Source: Ogataea parapolymorpha DL-1
Taxonomy: Eukaryota > Ascomycota > Pichiomycetes > Pichiales > Pichiaceae
DNA: 64,000 nucleotides
Direction of reading: 5' to 3'
Assembly: GCF_000187245.1 (NCBI RefSeq)
Contig: NC_027860.1
Span: 1,178,001-1,242,000 of the forward strand
The notes beneath the pieces are model-generated. The model saw nothing but the letters and a program-made list of their open reading frames with translations. It was not told the origin of the DNA and did not search any database. The translations under genes were made by a program, and so were the position numbers. Each line of letters begins with the position of its first letter. The stretch's first letter is position 1. This document shows, piece by piece, positions 45,338 to 56,178 of this stretch.

Positions 45338-47584
45338 TCAACTATACTCGTTAACCTTTTTCCATACATCCTCAACAAGAATATCAAGCTTGTGCTCAGA
45401 AATATTCGGATGCGTGCTCCCATACTTGACTGCGTTGCGAACTAGATCATTAATGAACTTATGGGTAACTACCTTGGGTTTGAGAAAGTCCGTTTCCAGT
45501 AGTTGATCTGCATTGGACCTCAAAGATGGGTTTCTTTTCAGACAGCGCTGAATTGTATCAATCACCAGCCCATTAACCCTTGTTCCATCTGTGGTAACTC
45601 GCGGATACTGTATCTCAACCTTTGGATTTGTAATTGCCAAGATTCGTTTGTTGCCAGTATAATTCGCATAAGGCGGCTTTCCGTAAACCATTTGGTAGAT
45701 AATACACCCACATGACCATATATCAGCAGGCTTCCCAACCTTCCAGGTTCCATTTAGGCCATCTCCTTTCAGAGTATTATTGACCTCGATAAGAGTCTCA
45801 GGGGCCATATAATTTGGAGTGCCTATTTGGCATTCACGATAAATATTGACCGTATGATCGGAAAGCGAATTGGAGATTCCAAAGTCAATGAGTTTCAACG
45901 TCCCCTTGACAAATAAAAAATTGGCAGGTTTTAGATCGGAATGAACGATTCCCGCATCGTGAACTGCTTTCACACACTTTATCATCTCAACAGCATGATA
46001 TCTGGTAAAACTTGGATCAAAAGGTAAATTAGAGCGATTCGCAAGGACATGGGCAAGATCTATATCACCACATTCCATCACAAGCATAAGTGAACCATCC
46101 TTCAGACTGTGATCTATTAGTTTGACGACTCTTTCTTGATCCCTAAGCTTCTTCAAAATCTCAATTTCTCCCTTAAAGCTTGCGATGGCACCCTCGTCAA
46201 ATTGGTCGAATGTGACAACCTTGATCGCATAATCTCTTTTGCCGTTGACAGCACGGGCCTTGTAAACTCTTGAGGAACCTCCCTTACCAATTTGTTCCAG
46301 ACACTCAAAATCTTGCCTATTGATTGTAAGGATATTGCTTGCTTTCTCCATGTCATATGCATGATTTTGCTGATTTGTACTCCGACACGGACCTGTCCCC
46401 CATGTTCTTCTTGATGCAGACGGTTCTTTGTGTTCATCGGAAATGCTGCTTCGAGATACCCTCATCTGATCATCCATCGTATTACTGTTTTCAAACGATT
46501 TCTTTGGTGGAGTGAGTCTTTTCTTCATTTCATGCAAGTTGAAAACACCGTTCTTTTCTTGGTTCCAGCGAGACTGTGAAAGTGGAGTCAACACCTTTCG
46601 GGCCTGCTCCGGGGTTGCATAATGATCTATAGGAGGCGATTTGGTGGGTGTACGTTGATCGATACCGGTGTGTTGATTATTTGTCATTTTGGTCGCATGA
46701 TTTATCTGAAGAGTGGATTTGTAAGGAGTTTCACTAAGATTGTTCCTCTTTATCCTCGGAGAACATGATGAAACGGGTCTGATTCTCTCATGTTTAGGCG
46801 TTTGGACGTAATTGTGTTTGCTTCCTATCACCAAGTTCTCTTCATTCTGTTCCGCATCATAATGTGTGGGAGCCGTATTTGTCTTCATGGAGGTAGTAAA
46901 CATATTAGTGGTTATCGTGTGTTTGGCCTCGTCATTGTGTATTGCAGCATTCAACGTTGGAGACCTGCTCTGCTGATATGGCGTTTGAGCTAGCTCATTG
47001 AGCTCAGTCTCGGAAAGGCGTTTAGGAGCTCCAAGTCCAAATTTGGACAGCGATCGTGCCGATCTCAGAGACTGGCGAGCTTTAGTAGAGCTGGGGTCAG
47101 CGTTGTTCACTCCCATCCCAAAGCGCTTTGAATTGAGAAGAGAATAAGGCTGCTGGCTTGCATTTGAGTTAAAAGAACTAAATCGACGACTGGAAGGTCT
47201 GCTTGTCTCAGGCTGCGATAGTTCAGTTGCAGATTCATTCGTCTGATTCTGCTGTTCATCAAAGACGTTTTTGTAGTCGACAAAATCGCGCCTTTGTTCT
47301 ATTGTATGGCTCTTGTTTGTGATCTGTTCGAGCAATGACATTGCGTATGAACTGAGCATAGGCGGATGCTCATTTATTCCGTCATCAGAGTCATCTTCAT
47401 CCACAAACGCATGACTATCATATGAAAGTTTCTGTTCCTCGGCGCTATTCGTGAAGAGTTGGCTGTTAAAGTGTCCTCGCGACGTGGGTGGAATCGTTGT
47501 TATATTTGAAGAGTTCGACGGTGTGAGTCTGTTTATTGAGGACGGCGATGAGAGATTGCTTATTTTTCGATGCAACTCGGCCAT
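45338..47584 (-). CDS. MPS1: Dual-specificity spindle checkpoint kinase Mps1
   Basis: The 748-aa protein has a long, Ser/Thr-rich N-terminal region (about 1-420) and a C-terminal kinase domain. The Gly loop GKGGSSRVYK lies near residue 428, the catalytic loop HSDLKPANFL near 543 and DFGIS near 566. The T-loop reads NIYRECQIGTPNYMAPE, as in Mps1/TTK. SDLKPANFLFVKGTLKLIDFGIS is strongly diagnostic. Mps1 is needed for spindle pole body duplication and for the checkpoint that signals unattached kinetochores through Spc105 and Mad1. Many SP/TP sites and a basic KRLTPPKKS segment in the N-terminus fit Cdk control. Confidence 0.95.
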   Translation of the reverse strand: MAELHRKISNLSSPSSINRLTPSNSSNITTIPPTSRGHFNSQLFTNSAEEQKLSYDSHAFVDEDDSDDGINEHPPMLSSYAMSLLEQITNKSHTIEQRRDFVDYKNVFDEQQNQTNESATELSQPETSRPSSRRFSSFNSNASQQPYSLLNSKRFGMGVNNADPSSTKARQSLRSARSLSKFGLGAPKRLSETELNELAQTPYQQSRSPTLNAAIHNDEAKHTITTNMFTTSMKTNTAPTHYDAEQNEENLVIGSKHNYVQTPKHERIRPVSSCSPRIKRNNLSETPYKSTLQINHATKMTNNQHTGIDQRTPTKSPPIDHYATPEQARKVLTPLSQSRWNQEKNGVFNLHEMKKRLTPPKKSFENSNTMDDQMRVSRSSISDEHKEPSASRRTWGTGPCRSTNQQNHAYDMEKASNILTINRQDFECLEQIGKGGSSRVYKARAVNGKRDYAIKVVTFDQFDEGAIASFKGEIEILKKLRDQERVVKLIDHSLKDGSLMLVMECGDIDLAHVLANRSNLPFDPSFTRYHAVEMIKCVKAVHDAGIVHSDLKPANFLFVKGTLKLIDFGISNSLSDHTVNIYRECQIGTPNYMAPETLIEVNNTLKGDGLNGTWKVGKPADIWSCGCIIYQMVYGKPPYANYTGNKRILAITNPKVEIQYPRVTTDGTRVNGLVIDTIQRCLKRNPSLRSNADQLLETDFLKPKVVTHKFINDLVRNAVKYGSTHPNISEHKLDILVEDVWKKVNEYS

Positions 47585-47987
47585 TGTTGTATACTTTTGC
47601 GAATCAGTCCGGGGTCAGGCCACATAAACAAACAGTACAACTTTAGAGTCAAAATCTGAGCCGAAAACAGAAGAAATGGATATCGCTGTTTAGGCGGTGT
47701 GTAGTTATAAGCGTGAATGTAAATTAATATCGGGCGCAATATTTTCTAACTGAGTGAGAATCAAAGAATGAAACCTCAGCTTGATAAGAACTAAAATCTG
47801 GATAACGGCAATATGCCGCTTTGTCTATTAGCCTGATGGATTAAAGTCTGGAAGCTCTAGACCTTATTTTGTTTTAAATTGTAAACAAGAAAAAATTCGA
47901 CCCTTTGAAGGGATCTAGGTTCGTGACGCGCGTCGATCGTCCAAAATACTAAACACGATTATTATACGACTATACAGAATAAAGAGA
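47585..47987. other. Intergenic region between MPS1 and SHO1 (both minus strand)
   Basis: 403 bp holding the MPS1 promoter and SHO1 3' flank. A CCCTT-TG-AAGGG inverted repeat (47901-47912) and a perfect palindrome GACGCGCGTC (47925-47934) lie near the SHO1 side. MCB-like cores are plausible for a cell-cycle gene but are more than 300 bp from the MPS1 start. No gene is seen. Confidence 0.45.
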
Positions 47988-48836
47988 TTACCCAATAACT
48001 TCGAGATAGTTGCTTGGACACATACCGATTTCACCCTTCGAGTTCTTACCTTGCCACCAGTTTCCAACGGTGTCTTTGACACGGAAAATATCGCCTTTTT
48101 TAAATGACAGTTCGTTAATATCGTCAGGGCTAGCATCATAATCAAATAATCCTCTAACAGTGATAGGATAATCATCTTCCGGCAAGGCGGAAGCCCTATT
48201 CGTAGTGGAAGCGTTTTCTAGTCCACTGAGTTGTGCAGTATAGTTTTGAGTATTGAAAGGATTTTCATGTAAGCCCGAGTTATCGTTGGAAACGGAATTT
48301 CTCTCAGCATATCCCATCGTCTCGTCCTTGTATGGCTCGTCGAGGGGGATCTGAGACTGCCCGGCGGCATTTCTGTTGGATTTCGACCGTTTGGAAGACA
48401 ACATCACGTTTTCGCTGCTTCCGAACGAATCAATATAGGAGATAATTGGTGAACTAGGTTCGGATCCAAAATAAAATAGCCACAGTATATTGACAATACA
48501 CTGGATGATGAAGCCGGCGCTGGCAGCTGCTGGGGCTGAGCTTGTGTCGTAAACTAAGTTGTTGGTCGCGTTGGAGTTGTACACGAATGCGACACCGATG
48601 GCACAGGTTAGGAAAAATCTATGGTAATGGAAGGTGTTCGTAATGTACAGAACAACAATAACGATCAAGAGCAATAGTTGGAAAACGACTGCCCACCATG
48701 CGAACTTTGGGAAACCGTTATTTTGGGTGTTTGTGGCAATACATCCTGCAAAAGTGATGATCCATCCAATGGAGGAAAAACCAAAGGTACTGAGAGCGAA
48801 TGGGTTGAATAATGACACCGGATTTGATCTTCCCAT
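47988..48836 (-). CDS. SHO1: Osmosensor/adaptor Sho1 (four TM segments plus SH3)
   Basis: The frame extends upstream to a TTG, but the first ATG at 48836 gives MGRSNPVSLFNPFALSTFGFSSIGWIITFAG, 282 aa. Four closely packed transmembrane helices (about 15-130) are followed by a Ser/Asn-rich cytosolic linker and a C-terminal SH3 domain with ALYDY-type start LFDYDAS, then ELSFKKGD, WWQGKN and PSNYLEVIG. In S. cerevisiae Sho1 brings together Ste11, Pbs2 and Opy2/Msb2/Hkr1 to activate Hog1 and is also used in filamentous growth. The linker SRS/PLDEPYKDE may hold docking or phosphorylation sites. The RCK2-like kinase of the same pathway lies in this window. Confidence 0.96.
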   Translation of the reverse strand: MGRSNPVSLFNPFALSTFGFSSIGWIITFAGCIATNTQNNGFPKFAWWAVVFQLLLLIVIVVLYITNTFHYHRFFLTCAIGVAFVYNSNATNNLVYDTSSAPAAASAGFIIQCIVNILWLFYFGSEPSSPIISYIDSFGSSENVMLSSKRSKSNRNAAGQSQIPLDEPYKDETMGYAERNSVSNDNSGLHENPFNTQNYTAQLSGLENASTTNRASALPEDDYPITVRGLFDYDASPDDINELSFKKGDIFRVKDTVGNWWQGKNSKGEIGMCPSNYLEVIG

Positions 48837-48998
48837 CGTGTTCCAATAATGAGCGTGTTTATTTTTTTGATCCAATATTTATTTTCAAGGTCCCCAAAAA
48901 ATTCTCAGGGGCTGCAGCAGCCTAAAAAAGTACATCAGCAACGGTGCTTAAGTAGAACGAGGAAAACGAATTTTTGTGAGTCTGGCCAGATTATCTAA

Positions 48999-49784
48999 CT
49001 ATTTTTTGCGGCGTTTTGATGGAGGTGTGGCCACTAATTGGTCGTCTCGTGTTATCTTATGGACCGAGGTCAATATATTAGCCAGAGAGCCATCTAGTTT
49101 TCCATACATCTTGTCTGCTCTGTGGAGACACCATAGAGCTTCCTCAATTTTCTGAAGCTCCCTTGTTTTGAACAACAGTAACTTGGGCAGGACAAGCTCA
49201 AAATACTCTTTTGTAGAGTACTTGATTTTGCCATATCCGGGATTGAGGATCTCAAACACCTCATCTGAGAAAAACGGGATGTCCCGTAACTTATTATTAA
49301 GAGTTTTCCTTAAAGTCGGACCTGCTAGTGACAGGATCAACGTGGATGTGGCTGGTCCCACGCCCCTCAGTTGGCAAGCAAGCTCCATTGACTTTCTTAC
49401 CGCAGTAGTGAATTCGTTGTCGTTATCTTTGCTCGAGTCGCAATAATCAATTATTACGCTAAATGCCTGCTCGGTGTATTCTTGAACTTTGACAGGATCA
49501 TTACTTTGAATCAGCTTCGGTAGGGTGGGACGAAACTTTCCCCTGGACAGTTTCCACTCCATGAGCCTCTCTAGTTCAGCCTTTTCGAGCCAGATTCCAT
49601 GTTTCTTTGTGAATCGTGTTTTAAGTATCTCTGGCATAGTCTCCCTCCGCCAAATATCTAGATCTTTTAAACTCATGTTATCAGAGTATACTTGTTTGCG
49701 GCCATTACGCGACAAGTCTTCGATGCATGTTTCGTAGAGTCTCTCATGACAACTCAGTAGTTCCTCTTCAATCTTGGTATCCAT
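48999..49784 (-). CDS. Uncharacterised conserved protein with helix-hairpin-helix-like motif
   Basis: Using the ATG at 49784, the protein is 261 aa and starts MDTKIEEELLSCHERLYETCIED. The frame continues upstream but would run into the divergent HAT2 promoter. The central block WLEKAELERLMEWKLSRGKFRPTL and LACQLRGVGPATSTLILSLAGP stand out: the GVGPATS turn resembles a helix-hairpin-helix DNA-binding or HhH-GPD glycosylase hairpin. The catalytic Asp/Lys of DNA glycosylases is not evident. It ends with a basic, nuclear-signal-like PPSKRRKK. I believe it is a widespread fungal family without a well-known S. cerevisiae member. A nuclear or DNA-linked role is inference. Confidence 0.7.
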   Translation of the reverse strand: MDTKIEEELLSCHERLYETCIEDLSRNGRKQVYSDNMSLKDLDIWRRETMPEILKTRFTKKHGIWLEKAELERLMEWKLSRGKFRPTLPKLIQSNDPVKVQEYTEQAFSVIIDYCDSSKDNDNEFTTAVRKSMELACQLRGVGPATSTLILSLAGPTLRKTLNNKLRDIPFFSDEVFEILNPGYGKIKYSTKEYFELVLPKLLLFKTRELQKIEEALWCLHRADKMYGKLDGSLANILTSVHKITRDDQLVATPPSKRRKK

Positions 49785-49826
49785 ACTATTCCTGTCGCGC
49801 CCGTGCACCAACAACAACACGAAAAA

Positions 49827-49840
49827 AACGCACGCGCGTT
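49827..49840. promoter_or_regulatory. GC-rich, MCB-like element in the HAT2 divergent promoter
   Basis: The 70 bp between the two divergent start codons contains AACGC-ACGC-GCGTT, whose arms are inverted repeats and which includes ACGCGCG, one base from an MCB-type core. It could couple the chromatin gene HAT2 and its neighbour to the cell cycle, which is inference only. Confidence 0.35.
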
Positions 49841-49854
49841 CTGAAAAATTAACT

Positions 49855-51186
49855 ATGGCCGAAGCTAGCTTTGTCTGGAATGAATCTTCGCAAGGCTCAC
49901 CCAAGGAAGTGGGGATGTCTGACAGTGACCCTATAAGTGAAGAGAGGCGCGAAAAGTACTTCATATGGAAAAAGAATGCGCCACTACTGTATGATTATAT
50001 TCAGACCACCTCTCTGTTGTGGCCCAGTCTTACAGTCCAATGGTTTCCGGATTTAGAGGACATTGCAGATACAGAATACCAGCAGCACCGCCTGTTACTT
50101 GGATCACATTCGAGCGGTTTCAGTAAATGTGAAAGTCTCCATTTGTACGGACTGAAAACACTCAGGCAGACAGCCAAGCTTGTAGACATCGCCTCAGACT
50201 ATGATCCACTGAAAAATGAGTTTATTGTCAAGCGCAATGACTGGCATGACACTAAAATGTCGCTTATACAGAAGATCCCTCACAGAGGGGAGATTAATAG
50301 GGCGCGCTACATGCCGCAGAATCCAGACTTGATAGCGACTATCACCAACAGGGGACATTTATATGTGTTTGATCGCACCAAGAAGCCCAATAATTATACG
50401 GAGGACGAAATAGATGACAGCGATGACTTCTCCGATATCAAGCTGGAATTCCACCAAAGCGAGGGCTGGGGTCTTGATTGGAATAGATACAATGAAGGAG
50501 AATTGGCTTCTGGCTCTTCAGACGGGACGATAGCTTTATGGGACCTGACCAAGTTCAAAAAAAATACTAGTGATAAAAAACCAGCCCAGACGACTGCCAC
50601 TGGACTCGAGTTTCAAAAACGCAAATACAAGACTTCGACCCTTCAGCCGACGGAAACGGCCGCTGCCCATGATTACGGAGTCAATTGTTTAGAATATCTC
50701 TATTTTCACCAAAATCTTATAGGAACGGTGGGGGACGATAAGAAGTTGAAGATCTTCGATACCAGGGCTCGGATGAGTAGCGTCAAAGAGGACCAGTTGT
50801 CCGAGTCGCCGATCAATGTGGTATCGTTCAGTCGTGTCAATGAGTTTGGCTGTGTTATAGGCACCGAAACAGGAAACATCTCTCTCCACGATCTACGACA
50901 TATCGAGGAGCCAGTGAGAATTGTCAACCAGTCGCACAATGGAGCGCTCACTTGTGCGTCTTGGAACCCGGAGAGCGGCTCACTACTTGCAACGGGATCA
51001 TCGGACGGAACTGTCAAACTATGGGACTGGTCTTGTGATCCAGGTGACGAATTGCGTTTCGTTCATGGGGGGCACATGCTTGGCGTCAATGATATTGATT
51101 GGAACTTGCACGACGCCAGGACGTTAGTGAGTTGTTCGGATGACAATTCTGTCCAAGTTTGGAAACCAGCATCAACAATTTTGTAA
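49855..51186 (+). CDS. HAT2: WD40 histone chaperone, Hat2 (RBBP4/7 family)
   Basis: From ATG 49855 the protein is 443 aa. The N-terminal CAF1C-type helix EERREKYFIWKKNAPLLYDYIQTTSLLWPSLTVQWFPD is the H4-binding lock of RBBP4-family proteins. Seven WD repeats follow, including GELASGSSDGTIALWD, LIGTVGDDKKLKIFDTR, LLATGSSDGTVKLWDW and LVSCSDDNSVQVW. Hat2 partners the type B acetyltransferase Hat1 for Lys5/Lys12 acetylation of new H4. The paralogue Msi1, the CAF-1 subunit, has the same fold; KKNAPLLYDYI and LLWPSLTVQW fit Hat2 slightly better, so the symbol is probable. The open frame starts earlier, but the family start is the ATG here. Confidence 0.85.
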   Translation: MAEASFVWNESSQGSPKEVGMSDSDPISEERREKYFIWKKNAPLLYDYIQTTSLLWPSLTVQWFPDLEDIADTEYQQHRLLLGSHSSGFSKCESLHLYGLKTLRQTAKLVDIASDYDPLKNEFIVKRNDWHDTKMSLIQKIPHRGEINRARYMPQNPDLIATITNRGHLYVFDRTKKPNNYTEDEIDDSDDFSDIKLEFHQSEGWGLDWNRYNEGELASGSSDGTIALWDLTKFKKNTSDKKPAQTTATGLEFQKRKYKTSTLQPTETAAAHDYGVNCLEYLYFHQNLIGTVGDDKKLKIFDTRARMSSVKEDQLSESPINVVSFSRVNEFGCVIGTETGNISLHDLRHIEEPVRIVNQSHNGALTCASWNPESGSLLATGSSDGTVKLWDWSCDPGDELRFVHGGHMLGVNDIDWNLHDARTLVSCSDDNSVQVWKPASTIL

Positions 51187-51288
51187 ATTCCGGGTGCAAC
51201 CAAGCTGCCCGGATAATAAAATTTGGCAGAACACGTATTTTTTCAAATTAGACTAATAGCCGGGGTAATCTCAAGTTTTGTTTCAAAG

Positions 51289-52047
51289 ATGAGTTCACTC
51301 TTTAATCGCTCAAGAAATAAGGTTGTATTCCTTACGCTGGCCTGTCTGCTCGTTTTGGGTGTCATGTTCATGGTTCCTAGACAACCGAACGTTGGGAGCC
51401 ATGAGATCAAGCATTTGACAAATTCAGAGATCGGAAAAGCCTCTGGCCGTAGCAACAACCCAGGTACCGAACCAGACTCTAAATTCGTTCTCGAAAGCAA
51501 TCAACCAGGATCTATAGTTCCACAAGAGATCATCAGTCCGAAAAAGGAAGAACAAGAGATAGAGGATCGCGAGGAGATCAAGGCAATTTCAAAGGAGGTA
51601 TCGAAACTGGATAATGAAGGCGCAGGCTCGGCGGAGGTGAACAAAGAAAATAGTCACTTAAACGACAAGTTGGAGAAGGTGAGCGTTGCAAGTGATACAA
51701 AGGGCAGAGTAGTTGTGAAAGAAGGGGAAACAAATGCCGTCGATGAGCACGTAAAGGTGTTCGATGAGCCCGTTTCAAAAAAGGAAGAGCCTGAGGGAAA
51801 GCCACTGCTGGCCTACGAAAAATCTGAGGATACCTCATTTACGTCAGAAAGAAGTCACAATTTGAATGATCGTAACAAAGAATATCAAGCAGGCTCAAAG
51901 CCCAAGTCGCAGCCGGAACCTGCCAAGAAACAGACTAAGGCAAATTCGAGGAGGCCTAAAAATTTGGGCAAAATTAGCGACAACAGGGTTTTAGGCACCG
52001 AAGATGGCCCGCCAAGCTCAAAAAGATTGGCTCAAAGATCGAGATGA
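51289..52047 (+). CDS. Uncharacterised signal-anchor protein with charged C-terminal domain
   Basis: The open frame begins at a TTG; the first useful ATG at 51289 gives 252 aa. After MSSLFNRSRNK a single hydrophobic helix (VVFLTLACLLVLGVMFMV) is followed by a Lys/Glu/Ser-rich stretch with no predicted fold and a basic end (RRPKNLGKISD...SKRLAQRSR). The arrangement is that of a type II anchor in the ER or Golgi, or of a nuclear-envelope or vacuole protein. I do not recognise a family. Fast-evolving, disordered sequence of this kind gives poor homology signals. It sits 100 bp after HAT2 on the same strand and is convergent with RPN7. Confidence 0.6.
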   Translation: MSSLFNRSRNKVVFLTLACLLVLGVMFMVPRQPNVGSHEIKHLTNSEIGKASGRSNNPGTEPDSKFVLESNQPGSIVPQEIISPKKEEQEIEDREEIKAISKEVSKLDNEGAGSAEVNKENSHLNDKLEKVSVASDTKGRVVVKEGETNAVDEHVKVFDEPVSKKEEPEGKPLLAYEKSEDTSFTSERSHNLNDRNKEYQAGSKPKSQPEPAKKQTKANSRRPKNLGKISDNRVLGTEDGPPSSKRLAQRSR

Positions 52048-52101
52048 TACAGTGTATGTTTTATTTATACCGCATTTTTATTGTGTTAATCAGTAATTCT
52101 A

Positions 52102-53304
52102 CTACACCTTTTCTGCACCACTCAAACGCACCGCTGCACCGTATTTTTGGAGTTTGGTCAACAAAGAATCTCCATTTTTGATGAGAGCGTGATACTGGTT
52201 GTTTTTGTTGTCAGGCCTATTCGTTTCGACGATTCCATTCACTTTGTCTATGATGCAATTGATTTTTTTATTCGGAATGAATTTGCAGAGATCTTGATCC
52301 AAAAAGTCCTCGGAGACCCCAAAACTCTCGGCCATCGACTTGAGCGATAAAGATTTGTAGCTCTCTAGCAATTGTGAATATGCCTTACATCTGATTTCTC
52401 TCATGTAGAAGTTGGTGTGAGGACGCAAGAATTTATTTTTCACCAAGATCTCGTCATGGGTCTTAATCAAATTTGGAAAGAAATCTTGATACTCACAGTA
52501 ATACAGCGACTTGATCAGATTGTAGATTGAAGCTAGTTCGGGTGAATTGGAACCGATAGTTAGGATCTCTGGGGACTCGATCAGTTTCTTACGCAAATCT
52601 GGTCTTTCTAATGAAATAGCACCGCAAATCAGTGAGTATTGAGCCACCTGCTCATATGTAGAAATCTCAGTCGATGTGAAGGTAGCCAGTGAATCAATCA
52701 AAAGTTTAGATGCTTCCTCAAATTTTCTAGTAGACATCAGGTAAATTCCGAGATACGTCTTGTACCGGTTTCGCCTTTCCCAATCTCCACCTTTCTCAAT
52801 TAAAATATTTGCTTCATCAAGGTATTTCTTAGTGAACAATTTATCATCGAAAAAGAATCCGATTCTTGCAATGGTTAAAACCAGATCAATTTTCGAGCCT
52901 GTGGACGGTGCCAGCTCGAAAGTTTTTTGGTAGGTGGTCAATGCATTGGTTTTGTCGCCAATCGCAGCATAATACTCTAGAAGGTCTGTCCAAACTTTCA
53001 AAATCTCCAATTCTCCTTCATCATCCTCTGCAAGCTTCTCTAGCTGCTTCTTTAAGTCAGCAACCTTTTCGGTGTTCTGCTGAGCCAGTTTATCATATAA
53101 TTCTTTGTCAAACTTGAGTCCTGGTATCTTCAATTCATTAGTTATGTAGTCATAGTAGGGAGCCATCTGTTGTTCCTTGATTTGTTCAAGGATTCGGTAC
53201 ACAAGCTCATCATTCCCAAAGCCCTGCTGAAGAAGGTAAACGTTTTGTGCAACCTCAAAATCCGGAATTCTGCGAACTCCAGACGACAATGTATCGATAA
53301 TCAT
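52102..53304 (-). CDS. RPN7: 26S proteasome regulatory lid subunit Rpn7
   Basis: The 400-aa protein matches Rpn7 over its length. The N-terminal helical repeats include VWTDLLEYYAAIGDKTNALTTYQKTFELAPSTGSKIDLVLTIARIGFF. They are followed by the PCI domain with MREIRCKAYSQLLESYKSLSLKSMAESFGVSEDFLDQDLCKFIPNKKINCIIDKVNGIVETNR. Rpn7 helps hold Rpn3, Rpn15 and the lid together and contacts the base ATPases. A PACE-like GGTGGCGAA lies only 22 bp upstream of the ATG. The divergent gene SEC20 starts 105 bp away. Confidence 0.97.
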   Translation of the reverse strand: MIIDTLSSGVRRIPDFEVAQNVYLLQQGFGNDELVYRILEQIKEQQMAPYYDYITNELKIPGLKFDKELYDKLAQQNTEKVADLKKQLEKLAEDDEGELEILKVWTDLLEYYAAIGDKTNALTTYQKTFELAPSTGSKIDLVLTIARIGFFFDDKLFTKKYLDEANILIEKGGDWERRNRYKTYLGIYLMSTRKFEEASKLLIDSLATFTSTEISTYEQVAQYSLICGAISLERPDLRKKLIESPEILTIGSNSPELASIYNLIKSLYYCEYQDFFPNLIKTHDEILVKNKFLRPHTNFYMREIRCKAYSQLLESYKSLSLKSMAESFGVSEDFLDQDLCKFIPNKKINCIIDKVNGIVETNRPDNKNNQYHALIKNGDSLLTKLQKYGAAVRLSGAEKV

Positions 53305-53325
53305 ATCTTTAGTATCCTTTTTTTG

Positions 53326-53334
53326 TTCGCCACC
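53326..53334 (-). promoter_or_regulatory. PACE-like element upstream of RPN7
   Basis: On the minus strand GGTGGCGAA, one base from the consensus PACE (GGTGGCAAA), lies 22-30 bp before the RPN7 start codon. In S. cerevisiae nearly all proteasome genes carry PACE bound by Rpn4. The position is close to the ATG, so the 5' leader must be short or the element must work within it. Confidence 0.6.
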
Positions 53335-53409
53335 GGTATTTATTTTTCGAAGTCCTTGACATCCTTACATCTTTTTGGTACTCGAAATTCTTTGGTCTTT
53401 GTTCTTAGC

Positions 53410-55559
<2,150 letters not shown>

Positions 55560-55663
55560 CTAAAATATCGCCCTGAAATATTTTTTTCTATAATTCTTCT
55601 TGCTCGCACTACCAGCTACAGAGATTCAATTGAAAAAAAAATACCAATAATCCTTTTGCAACG

Positions 55664-56131
55664 ATGTTCAGTATTTTGCGGCCTAAAATACTTGACAGAG
55701 CACCATGCTTCCTCAGATATAACTCTTCAGATTCAAAGACAGATCCTTTGGCGATACTAAGCGGAATCAATAAAAATCAACAAGCAGGTTCTAGCACCAA
55801 AACATCGTTTTTGGGAGAGAGCAATTTTTCCGTGAGCGCAGCTTTCAAAGAGCCAAACTGCCTTGAATATGCTACCAAACTTCCTCTTGATGGAGCTCAC
55901 GCCGGACGCTCCATCCTGGTCAAGAAAGGAGATCTCATGAGGAGCATCAAAAGATTGGAAGTGATGGCTCAATCTACAAAGCTCAGAAGCACATACTACG
56001 AACAGAGGTTCTACTTGAAACCAAGTAAGAGGAAGTTACAACAAAGAATCAAAACCAAGAAAACACGCTTCGATGCCGGTATTAGAAAATTACTGGGTGT
56101 GGTGCGGAACGCTGTTAGAAAAGGATATTAA
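55664..56131 (+). CDS. MRP21: Mitochondrial small ribosomal subunit protein bS21m, Mrp21
   Basis: The 155-aa protein begins with a mitochondrial leader rich in Arg and Leu (MFSILRPKILDRAPCFLRYNSS). The bS21 signature is in the C-terminal half: AGRSILVKKGDLMRSIKRLEVMAQSTKLRSTYYEQRFYLKPSKRKLQQR. In bacteria bS21 sits on the platform near the Shine-Dalgarno region; its yeast relative Mrp21 is a mitoribosome subunit needed for COX mRNA translation. The C-terminus is strongly basic. It is tandem to the AVT-type gene, 47 bp away. Confidence 0.92.
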   Translation: MFSILRPKILDRAPCFLRYNSSDSKTDPLAILSGINKNQQAGSSTKTSFLGESNFSVSAAFKEPNCLEYATKLPLDGAHAGRSILVKKGDLMRSIKRLEVMAQSTKLRSTYYEQRFYLKPSKRKLQQRIKTKKTRFDAGIRKLLGVVRNAVRKGY

Positions 56132-56178
56132 ACATTGTATATACATATAAAAAATCTTATCAAATTATCTATTTAATT

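Noticed and set aside
49774..49854. 27-codon extension of HAT2
   Set aside because: It overlaps the start of the divergent gene and does not match the RBBP4-type N-terminus, which begins at MAEASF.
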